A DNA stretch of 64,000 bases, taken from positions 15,295,717 to 15,359,716 of the forward strand of contig NC_071330.1 in the NCBI RefSeq assembly GCF_010183535.1, given 5' to 3'. The stretch is from Caenorhabditis remanei. Taxonomy: Eukaryota > Nematoda > Chromadorea > Rhabditida > Rhabditidae. The translations under genes were made by a program, and so were the position numbers. Below, one piece after another: positions 32,801 to 44,800 of the stretch (within the stretch, counting starts at the first letter, position 1; each line of letters begins with the position of its first letter). The notes beneath the pieces were generated by a model. That model ran no database searches. It saw only the letters and a program-made list of their open reading frames with translations, and had not been told where the DNA came from.

Positions 32801-35800
32801 TGAGTTTTTGGGTGGAAAAATTGAGTTTTAGAGCAAAAATCGAGTTGTGGAGCTCCGAAATAAGATTTTGAGCAGAAAATTTTGGTTTTTGGGCTCCAGA
32901 AGTTCTCAAAATCGTTAACGGACATCTGGATAAACGGAAAGACCTCTTTTTCATCGTTTTTGACTTAAAAATTTAGTTTTACTGCTGATATTGCTCGTTC
33001 AAATGCTCGGATCGACAGTTTTTAAGCATTTTGGACCTTTTTCTATCGAAAAATTGAGTTTAGACGCTGAAATTGATATCAGAAGGCTCAGAAAAGATTA
33101 TCTGTCCGAAATTCAAGTTTTTGACTTAAAACTGTGAGAAAGACCGGATCCTCAGCTCAAAAATCTCATTTTAAGATGAAAATCTCAGTTTTTGACGAGT
33201 TTTCAATGGAAAAATCTCAAAGTTCGAGATTTTCAGCCCAAAATCTGGTTTGCTGTCGAAAAATTGAGTTTAATCGCTGGAATTGCTTCTGGGCGGACAT
33301 CTGGACGTTCAGATGCTCGGATTGTCTTTTTTCTATTTAAAAATTGAGATTTTTGAGCTGAAAAACGAGAAAATTGATGATTTTCCAGCATTTTCAGCTC
33401 AATTTTCACCCCAAAACTCTAAACTTTCAGATCGGAATTGCTGTTCGACTACTGTATGCCAATGACTCGTTCACTTCTCGTTTCCGAACAAGCCGCCCGT
33501 CTCTTCTTGGCGTATCGTGATGCGTGTTTCGAGCATACGGATGATTACTTGGGTACGCTATGTTTTATTGAGAAAATATATGGAAAATCTGACATTTTTG
33601 GGCTGAAAATATGGGAAAAATTGCATTGCGAATCGGAAAATGGTGAAAATTGCGGGATTTCCGCCGAAAAACTTTGATTTTCGGTATATTTGCACTGAAA
33701 ATGGACTTTTTTCCAACGAAAATGTCTTAAAATCGTATTTAATGAGTTTCCAGTTTGAAATTCTTACACTGAGAAAATGTGAATACTTTTTTCGATTTTC
33801 TTTGTGAAAATCTGAAATTTTCAGCTATAATAACCGTCTATACCTCATTTCAATCGGAAAATCTGAAATTCTGTTGAAAAATCGATTTCCCGCTTGTTCG
33901 CCCATAAAATTCTGAGATTTCAAATATAAAAATCTCAAAAACCACAAATTTACAATCCAAAATCGCTGAAATTTGAAAATTTGGAGATTTTTCGTCTGAA
34001 AACCGCCAAATTTCCTATAAAATCGAATCTGAAATGCTTAAAAACGCTCATTTTCAATCTAAAATTACTTGAAATATCATAGTTCTGACAATTGATTCTG
34101 ACGCGTCCAAGGCGCGCCAGTCGTCAATTTTAGATCACTTTAGCGTCTTTTTTCGATCCCAATTTCCTAATAATAACAAAAAAACCCCAATTTTTACTCA
34201 AAATCCCTCGAAATACCTAAAAACTGTGCGTTTTTATCTGAAAATCTTTGAATTTCCCTCGAATTCTGTTCATTTTTCACCTTTCCGACCCCCAGATGAG
34301 TATCTATTCTCATTCTCCCGTCTTCTTCTTTTTCTTCTTCTTGACGAAATTTCTCTCATTGTCACATATAGAGAATGGAGACGGCGGAGAGGTGTTACAA
34401 CATGTTATCTCCGCGTTTTTCACTCAAAAAATTTGAAAAAAAAGAATGAAAAAAGAAGAGAGATGAGAAGAGATAAGGGAGAAATGAGGGAAAGGAAACA
34501 TAGTTTAAAGTGTTAAAATTTAATGAAACGAGACGGGCGACGCCGATCTTGATTGTAATGGGTTTAAAACTTGGGTTAGATATGGTTTGGAGATGAAAAA
34601 GTGCGATTTTTGGGTGGGAAATTGGTGAAAAACGGTGAAAAATGGGTTTTTAGAGTGAATTTTGGGTGAAAATTATGAAAATAGCGATTTTTGTGTTGGA
34701 AATTGGCGAAAAACGGTGAAAAAACTGTTTTTAGAATGAGTTTTGGCTGAAAATGGTGGAAAATTGACTGATTTTCAGCCAAAATGAGTTTTAAAGCCTT
34801 TTTGAAATTGGTGGCTGAAAATGGGCTGAAATTGTGGTTTGAAGTAGAGTTTGGCTGAAAAATTGAGTTTTTCTTATGATTTAGAGCTAAAATTGACAAA
34901 TTTATTGGTTTTGATCGATTTTTGACTGAAAATTTATCAACTTCTAGTGATTTTCAGTAGTTTTAGTTGGTTTCAGACGGATTCCAGCACTAAACTCGGA
35001 AAAAGTCTGAGGAAATTAGTGTTTTTCAGTTTCAAGCGATTTTTTAGCATTTTTCCTTTGCAAAAGCTGAAAATCGGTGGAATTTTAGACTTTTTACGCC
35101 AAAATACACCAAATTAGTTGGTATTGGCTGAAAAAAAGACTGCAAACCTGAAGTTTAGAACTCAATTTTAACCGAAAATGTTCGGAATTCGGACTTCATA
35201 CCCCATAACTTGTTAGAATTCTTGATTAACCTAGGAAATCTGCAAAAATGTGGTGATTTTGACACCGGAAATCGCATAAATATCCGGCAGGAAACGTATA
35301 GCTGATTGATTGTTTTTCCGGAAGGCCTTTGGAAAGGAAATTGTGGAAAAGTGTCATTTTTAATGCTGTTTCCGGGGTTTCTCAGTATTTTCTGTCGGAA
35401 AATTGACTGAAAATCCTATTTTTCATCTGAAAATTGGTGAATTTCCAACTTTTCGAGACTTGGACTCATTTTTGGTCTTCATAATCATTTCCAGATGATT
35501 TCGGATCATGTCCTGTTGGAAAATTAGCTGAAAATCTGATTTTACTGGCATTTGGTGCAATGTTGATCTGAAAATTGGCGGAAATCTCAATCTTTCAGTG
35601 ATTCGGGCAGTTTCTATCTGAAATTTGCTAAAATCCCGATTTCCTGGAGTCTGAATCCATATTTGGGCGTCAGAATCGCTTGCTAACGATTTCTGATCAT
35701 TTCATGCTCGAAAACTGGCTGAAATTCCGATTTTCTGGTTTCCGACCCATTTTGGTATTCAGAATCGCTTCCAGATGATTTCTGATCAGTTTCTCCTGAA

Positions 35801-38800
35801 AAATTGACTGAAAATCCGATTTTCTGGAGTCTGTTCCCATTTTTGGTGTTTAGACTCGTTTCCGAATGATTTTTGATCATTTTCATCTGAAAATTGGGTG
35901 AAAGTCCCATTTCTGAACCCATTTTTGGTCTTCAGAATCCTTCCTAGATGGCCTCTCCCCCCTGAGATGAATCATCTTCCAGCCGGTACCCTGATACCCC
36001 AGCTGTACAAATTAATAGTAGTAGTTGCTGATGACCATCACTTTTACTACTTCTCTCTCTCTCTCTGTTCTATTCACTACTTTTTTGTTGTGTTGATATT
36101 GAGAGAAAGAGAGGCGTTACAACAGGTGTTTACTCCCTCCCGAGTGTTCTCCTCGTTCTGTTCAACAAAAACTATACAAAAATGAATTTTGAACGAGTTA
36201 TGAAGGAATTCTGAACGGAAGACGAGACCTGGAAGGCTGAAAATGACACCTAGAACCTCGAAATCTCGAAAGTTTGGTAGCTGAACGATATTCAAAGCTT
36301 CTATTGAGAATCGGACGGATTTCTGGGGCTTCTAGACGCCTGGAGACGTATTTTTCAGTTCAGACGACGTTAGAAGACTGAATTTTGAGTTCTAAACGGC
36401 TTCTGGACTCCAGAATCTGGTGAATCTTGAACTGTCTGAAGTTCCCATTCTGATTCTGACAGAACTGTCTTCTTTACCTCAGAACTTCTGGCAATATCTA
36501 AAGTTGCATCTATTTCGAAGGATTCTGACGTCTTCAGAAGGTTATAATCTCAAAATTCGTTCGAATTCTTCAAAATTCTGAATCAGGCGAGATTCTGGTT
36601 TTCGAAATTAATGAAATTTTCAGTTTCCACTGAATTTGACACCGTTGACGTATTCAGAATCTGTAACTTTGAATCAATCCGATTTTCTGCGCTTCTGAGA
36701 CGCTCCGACGTCTCCAGAATGCTCAAAAACTTGAGATTCTGAAGCCAAAAACCATGTTTGGAGCTCCAGAAGATCTCACTATGGCGTGAGCTCAAAAAGA
36801 CGTCGCCGATAGTATTGGAGGGATTCAGATGCTCCAGTTGACCATCTTGACATCATACTGAGCTTAGAAGCGAGTTTGAACATCTGTAGCCAAAAATCTC
36901 GGTTTCGGAGCTCCAAAAGACTGTCATGACGCTCTGAAGGTTTCAGAAGACAAACTGAAAGATTCTGGCCAATTTCGATGTCTTGGAGACGTCTCAAACG
37001 CTGGAGGATGACTCGGAAAGGCTCTGGAGCACTAGAAGAAGCTGAAATCAGTGCTTTGACATTTTTTGCTCTTAGAGCTCAAAGAGTCTTCAGTATGCTC
37101 AAAATCTGAAAAACTTTGAATCATATCGACTAATCTACTCCGGAACTGCTGAAAATCCTCTAATAGCATCACTTTGACACTTCAATCCCTGCAAATCCCC
37201 TCTCCAACTAATTCCAACATGTTGATGTTTACTACTTTCTCCTCTTCTTCTTGCCATTTCTCTCTCTCTCCACGGCTCGTCGCGGTGTTGTTTATCACTC
37301 TCCTTATCGCTTCTATCCGTTATGAACCGAAAAACGGGATGAAATGGAAAAAAGAGAGAGAGAAAAAGAAGTGAAAACTGATTCCTATTCATCTCCCCTT
37401 TGCCACTAACTAGGAGACCGATGAATAGGGGGCAGTTTGGACATGAGAGAACAAATATTTTTCATTTTGATGCTCTTCCCGCGTCTCTTTTGATATCAAT
37501 TGTCGTCATTATCACTATCACTATTGGAGTGAAAAGATGCAGCTGGTGCTCTCTTACTACTCTCCTAATGATATGATACTAATTGACAGCTAAGAGATGA
37601 AAGAAGACGGAGAACATGCGAGGAGGTGGGGAGGTCATGGAGTCCCCCCGAGTGATTAATGGAAGCATCTGGAGCAGCAGCAGTGACAGATTTTTCGAAA
37701 AAATGGAACAAAGGAATCTAAATTTCTTTTCCGGCAGGAAAAATGGAGATTTGGGCGATGTTTTCCGAGTTTTAGAGCTTACAGAACCCAAAAATTATGT
37801 TTGGAGCTTTAGAAGATGCCGCCAAGGCTTCTGTGCGTTTTGGCAGAATCTCCAGATTCTGGAACGTTGGAGACAGTACCACGTCATCAGGGAATCTGAT
37901 TGAAAGGCGAAATCTAGAAGATTCACAATGTCTGAAGTCGATTCTGAAATTTCGACATTCTGAAGCCAGAAACCATGTTTGGAGTTCTAGAAGACGTTAC
38001 CGAGGATTCTGGAGCACAAAAAGCATTTTACGACGCTTTCAGAGATATTCTGAATGTCCTCAAGCTCTGGATACATTCTGAAGACAAAAAGGTGATCTGA
38101 AGGCTCCTTGAGCCCCAACAGACGTCACCGAGAGTATTGGAGGGATTCTGAAGACGAAAAGATGTTCAGATCCTCCAGTTGACCATCTTGATGTCATACT
38201 GAACCTGGAACCTCGAGAAGAAAATTTCCAGTCAAAAATCTCGGTTTTGGAGCTCCAAGAGACTGCCATGACGCTCTGAAGGTTTCAGAAGATGTCTCGG
38301 CAATTTCGGTGCCTTGGAGATGCCCAAGATGTTTCAAAGGCTCCAAAATCCCTCTCTCTTCCATTTTCTGCTCCAAATACGTGAGCATGCTCAATTTCAA
38401 GCGTTTGCCGACATAAACTGATAACCGCTTCCCTTCTCCCCAACGCTTATCACCAGAAAAGAAAGGTCGGATCAGCGAAATTGATGATTCCAAGAGGGGA
38501 AAAGGGACGACGGGAATTGAAACTTTGAAGGTTTGACACTGGAAATTGAAAAAGTTCATAATTTTGACGTCTTCTGAGAGTCATGAGACTGGGAAAACAT
38601 CAAAAATGGCAGAATTTCCAGATTCTGGAACGTAGGAGACAGTTCGACGTCATCAGAGAATGGGAATATGAAAAAAAAAACGCAAATTCTAAAAGATTCG
38701 GTAACGATTTCGGAGCAGAAATTGATTTCTGACGTCTTCTGAAAAATTCTGGAGCTCATTTGAAATTTTGACGTTTTCTGGGTCATCTTCATGCGGCAAA

Positions 38801-41800
38801 CATCAAGAAATGAGGATCTCCAGAAGATTCTATTCAAAAATTGAATTGCAGTACCGAAAACTGATTTCTGACGTCTTCTTGAACCTTCTGAAGTCAATTG
38901 TATCCAGGATCTGACGATCTCCCTGTAGTCGTCTTCTAGAAATCTCCAGAATCGATTTTTCCCGATTGACTTCTTCTGAATACTCCAAACCCTTCGATAC
39001 CTCCAAATTTCTGACGTCTTCTGGAAAGTTTTGGAGCCGATTCTGAATTATCTGACGCTTCTGAAGCATTCTAGAGTTTTTTTTATGTTAGGTTTCCAGA
39101 ATATTCTAGAACGACTCCAGAATCAACGTCTTCTGAATCCTCCGAACCCCTCTCGATATCTCTCTGATCGTCCAATTCCCCGCTATCGAAACGACGCCAA
39201 AAAAATTTTCGCAACTTTTTGTGCTCTCTCTCTCTTTCCTTCCTCTCAATGTTATATTATATAACACACACACAAACGCAACACACAAAAAATCGTCGTC
39301 GCTCGTCGAGGTTACGACGGAATCGTCTTTCTCAGTGTATTGTGTGTAGAGAGACGGTTAGACGGCGAAAAAAATCGACCTCGACACGGGTGGAGAGGAG
39401 ACGGGTGTCTCTATCTCTATTCCATCTCGTCTTCTTCGATGCCCCGTTGTCCCCAATGTTGCATTCCTTCAAACACGCACACAGACTGCCACAGCCAAAC
39501 GGCCACAACCATCTGTCTCTATGCGTTGCTTGCCTGTGGCCACCCGCCGAAATAGCGCATCGATCGCAGAGACTCTAGAGAGAGAGGCGCAAAACTTTTG
39601 CTCTCTACCGCCCTCTCTCACTCTCACCGGTTACATAACGGGCGGTTCTTTGTCACATAGCTCCGCCCCTACCGAGAGTGACCGTTGTGGGCGGAGAGAT
39701 GGAGGAGATAGACCACGCCCACCAGAAGAAGACCTGGAGATGGGGAAAAAAGTGGAGTCATTCGGTGTGGCATCATCCGACGTGGATGGTGAGCTCCATT
39801 GGGCTCCTTTTCCTCGATGATATTCTCTTATATTCTCCCTCGTAGAAGACGTTGTGCCGGGCATGACACCTACTCGCTCGACGTCGTATCGCTGAAACGA
39901 CCGGGTGGTGAGGTGGCATACCCGGCTTGGTCTCTAATCGGGGGGATTCTGGTATTCATCTTAATATTCATATTCGCTGCTATAATTTCAGAAGGCCTCG
40001 CCGAATATGACACTGTTGCGTAGCCTGACCTCTCCAAAAGAGTGAATGGATCTGACTACGCTCAGTGGAATACCCGGCGAGTGCCTTCTTCTTATTTTCC
40101 ACCGGAAAAGAACACAAAGCCATGCATGACACAGATTAAAGGATGTGACACTTAACAACAAGTAGATCACACCTTTAGCCGTGTCAGACATGGCTTGTTC
40201 TGAGTACGGTAGGTGTGAGCCATAAGGTGAGACAAATCTAGAAAAGGGGCCTCGCCGATCATGACACTCAAGCATACCATGGACTGACTTTCAGCAGAAT
40301 CCATGTATGGTTAGTGTTATCATCGGCGAGTGCCCCGAATCCATTAACCAGGGGGCCTCGCCGAATATGACACTGACGCTTAATATGGACCGATCTCCCC
40401 CGGATCCATAAAAGCTCAGTGTCAAACTCGGCGTGAGCCCCCGATCCCTTTTTATATTCCGTCGTTAGTGACGTTGTTCTCCCACTACCGGGAATTCAGA
40501 GTTCAGCCACCCAGTTTGCCAGCTATGACACTAAAGCGTAGCATGGACCGATAGATAAGGGATCCTGTTACCTGAGGTGTCATGGCTGGCTTTGGGTATC
40601 CGTGCTGTTACCAATTTATTCTCTACTGATTATTCACGACGGATAAAAGGACGCCACCCGGCTATGACACTGTAACATGTCCTGGTAACACCAGAGTTTC
40701 TGAATCCAGACATGTAAAGTTTCATTGCTGGTGGTCTCCTGAATTGTATTGTGTTTCATTGCTGATCGTCTCTTTTTTACTTTTTGGTGAGGTTTTTGGC
40801 GTTTTTTGATACCAAAATGGCTAAAAAGAGCAAAAATTGGCTTTCTGGCATGGTAGAAACTGTTTGAAACTATTTCAGTTAACTCAGAATCGTCAGAAAT
40901 CAATATCGGATCCAAAATCGGTTGTTTCAACGTAGAATCCTCTGAAATTCACTGATGACGTCGAACTGTCTCCTACGTTCCTGAATCTGAAGATTCTGCC
41001 ATTTTTTTTTGGTTTTTCAGAGTCTGATGACTCTCAGAAGACGTCAAATGGCTTCGGATCAATTTCAGATAGTCTTAAACACGCTTTGACAACTTTTGAC
41101 TGTCTATAACTCCAGAAGAGTCCAGAATTCTGCTCTTTTACAACCGATGACACTCTCGGCCGTTTACGACGCCACACAAACGAAACCTGAGCCATCTGAC
41201 CCTTTCAAATCATCAAAAGAGTGTGTAATAACTCATATAAACATGACACTCGTTGATTTATGGCAGATCGCACACCGTCACCGCTGCCAATGCGAAAAAC
41301 TTTCTAAAAACCTATAGACTTATAGAGAAATAGTCTGGAAGTCCGGTTCCTGATCACAATTAGATTGGAACTGCTAAAAAAAGCAGTAGAAGCTATCTGA
41401 AATCAGAGCGAATCTCTTAAAAACAGTCAGGATTAACAGTTTCAGACATTTTAAGAGAGTCCTGGTGAGTCTGGATATTTGATTACCACAGAATCGCAAG
41501 GTCCTGCACATCAAAGATACGACAAATGAAAAAATAGCGATAAATGACAAAAAAATGAGGTGAAAATGAGTAAAAAGTTGCCAAAAATGTAGAAAATCGG
41601 TCAAAAACGAGTGAAATTTACCAATTTTCGCCAATTTAAGGATTTCTTCCGCTCATCTCTGAAAATTCTGAAGAATCTAGAAATTCACTGTTGAACTCTT
41701 TTCTCCCCGACCAAATCGCAAGTGTTTTGTTCAAAAATTTCAAAAAGTTCCCTTCTTTGTCTTCCTTTTCCCACTTTTCTTCTCTTCTCGTCGTCGTCTC

Positions 41801-44800
41801 TTTGGTGTAATACTGAATGTGGTGACTATGACTATACAGATTATTACTCATACCACCACAGTCCTGAAGACAAACTTTACACATTTTTTGGTAAGAAGAC
41901 GGCAGAAAAGTAGTAATAGTATTAGTTTGAATTGGAAGAAGAAGAAGAAAAAGAGAGTAAATATATATATATATATATTAAAACAATACAGCATTGAAGG
42001 TTATTACAGTAAGAAAGTAGAGAGAAAGGGAATTGGGAGAGTCTGAAAGCTGGAAAAAATGCACTTGAAACAATGAAAATCACAGAAAATTGCTGAAAAT
42101 TTGAATTTCTGCTTGAAAAATCCGGGTTTTGCAGACGAAAAATGGCTGAAAAAGTGATAAATTGAGATCTGGCGCGCCTTCGACGCGTTTAAGTAGGAAT
42201 TCTGAAAGTGGAGGCAGTTTTCTGAGCGGAAACTGATTTTTCGACTGAAATTTACCAAATTTTCTTGAAATCGCGGTTTCCATTCGAAAAAAGACGCAAA
42301 ATTGATCTATTATTGATGTCTGGCGCGCCTTTGACGCGTTTTCAAGCAAAACTGGAATTCTAGACGAAAATGAACGTAAACTTAACTATTTGAACTCAGA
42401 AACGCAGTTTTCTGACTGAAAAACTGAATGTTCAACAGAAAAACTACTGAAAATGTCTCAAAACCGAGTTTTGAAGAGATTTTGATAGAATTTCTCTTCG
42501 AAACATTGGATTTTCTGCCAAGTTTAAAAAAAAACGTATGTTCCGTCGAAAAATCTGAAAATCTGGAGTTTTTCAGTCTCAAATTATCAATTTCTCCGTC
42601 TATGAATGGTTTTCTCCAGTAAAAACTCCCAAACCCCAGAATTCCATCCTAAAAGTGGTTTTCTCATCGAAAAATCCTACTTTTCAGTCGGAAAACCTGA
42701 TTTTCGGTTTAAAAATGCCAAATTTTCCATCAAAATTCAATTTTTCCGATTTTAAAATGATTTTCCTGTTAAAATCTCTGAAAACATTCAGTAAAAACCA
42801 TTTTTACAGCCAAAAGTGTCAGATTTTTCATTATAAATCGATTTTTCTCCAAAAAATAGTCAAAACCTCCAAATTTTCAGTCTAAAATCGATTAAATTTG
42901 CAGAAGAGCTCGTCGGCAGTAATTGGCTCCGCGTGATTGGCTCCACCTACCGTATCCGTGGATGGAACGACGAACCGATGGACTCGGCGTTGAAACGAAT
43001 GTTTTCACTTCTCAACGAGAGAGCGTTCGTTGTGGATTCTGGAGACGACGATGACGTCGACGCGGCGATTCTTTTCGACGATGAGATTGTAGGCGCCGCC
43101 CATCTGACACTTTTATTCCCAATGATTAAAATAATTCTGAAAAACACGAAAAGATTCGGTGATTCTACTCGGAACGACGCTCTTCAACTCTTACAATCGG
43201 CGATTCATAAGAAATTCCTCCGTGATAAAGACGTTTTGAGCTTACCGATGGAGCATTACGCCTCCATGCTCTTTGAGCATTTCTCACAGGATTCTGGAGC
43301 GACGAACGCGTTCAAGGCGACCCAGCAACTGTTCCGTCTGGCGAATGATACGAATGATATTGGGGAACGAGTGATCGGAATGGTTCGAGAGATTCTCGCT
43401 TACGTCGGTCACGAGAATCATTCTGTGAGAATTGCGGCGTTGGAGATTCTCGGAGCCCCACAGCTTCTGATGAGAATCGTCGTCGAATTAGGGTTGGAGG
43501 CGTCGATTTCTAGAGAGATTCTGGTTAGAGTGTTTGTCGCGAGACACGATCCTATCGAACAGGTGGCGACGGTTGCGGAGGCGTTATGGCATCAGAATCA
43601 TTGTCAGGCGAAGACTGTCATTGGACCGATGATTGTTGGTAAGAGAAATTATGAAAATTTGAGATTTTTAGGAGATTTTAAGCCAGAATTGAGAAAAATT
43701 CGATCAAAATCGGTCTGGAAATGCTGAAAATTGAAATTTTGAAAGTTTTCAGTGACTTTTGAGTATTTTAGTGCTGAAAACTGAGATTTTCAGGTGAGCC
43801 ACAAGCGGAAAACAGTGGATTTTAGGCTGAAAAAAAGTTTGAAATTCGTGGTTTTTCAATGATTTTGAGCCGAGATTCAGGAAAATTATGCAAAAGTCAA
43901 CCTGGAAATGCTGAAAATCGCGAAATGCCTCAGTTCGACGGTGTTTTCTGGCTTAAATTGCTGAAATTGCGATTTTTCGATCATTCTGGGCAGAAATTCA
44001 CGGAAAAAACCGGTCGAATTTGATCTGGAAATGCTGAAAAGTGCAATTTTTTCTATGATTTTGAGCCGAGTATCATGAAAATTCGAACGAAATCGATCTA
44101 GCTTCTAGAAATGTTGAAAATTGAATTTTCTCAGTTTACGGTTGTTTTCAGTCTGAAAATTGCCTGATTTCTGATTTTTCCGAAGATCTTTGCTCCAAAT
44201 ACTTCATTCTAGTGATTTTAAGACGAAAAATCTCTTTTTCAGCGAAATTTTGGGCTCAAAATCTTTAATTTTCACTCCAAAATCAGAAGTCTCAATGTTT
44301 CAAGCTGAAAATCTCATATTTCCAGCACATTCTTTCAGCAAAAACGACAATTTTTTTTTTTCGAAAACTAAAGAATTTCATTTTTCGAGCCGCAAATCGT
44401 ATTTTCAGCTTAATTTTCGACTCAATAATTTTCGTTTTCCTCGAAAACTCAAGAATTTCAGTCCATTTTCCCTCTAATCCATCGAAAAACTTTCCAGACG
44501 AATGTGTGTCTCCATCTCCGCTCGTCCGTCAATCCGCCGCTCAAGCAATGGCGACATTCATCGAAGAACATCCGACAGAAATGAAGGCGACACTGTCGAA
44601 ACTCGACGAAACATACAAAGATCTCGTGCTGATTCGTGATCCAATCTACGATGACGTCGGACGTCTTCAACGTGAAGCCGTCGATGAATCCGATCGAAGA
44701 TCTGGAATCGGTCATTCATTGGTTCTTCTTTCGTCTCTTTGTCAACAAGAAGACGCCGAGCAACTCATTCGAATCGTTGCTCCCGACGGACTGTCCGATC

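Larger units (their letters stand above)
33553..42903 (+). other. gcn-1 intron 11, 9.35 kb, repeat-rich
   Basis: Bounded by TTGG|GTACGC and TTTGCAG|AAGAGC; the phase is conserved and the coding sequence reads through with no missing conserved block. Contents: a reversed CTGGCGCGCC copy (about 34,098), CT-rich blocks (34,300-34,500; 36,040-36,180; 37,200-37,400), a direct duplication (36,783-36,960 and 38,105-38,300), a zone of TGACGTCTTCTGAA words (36,500-39,150), a CpG-balanced block (39,180-39,850), the hairpin cluster (39,856-40,690), AT dinucleotides (41,958-41,979) and two CTGGCGCGCC copies (42,170 and 42,318). No nested gene is supported. Confidence 0.6.

Noticed and set aside
39219..39820. 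Overlapping plus-strand frames of 119 and 99 codons in intron 11
   Set aside because: They arise from a less AT-rich block on several phases at once; no conserved domain, start context or splice pattern singles one out.
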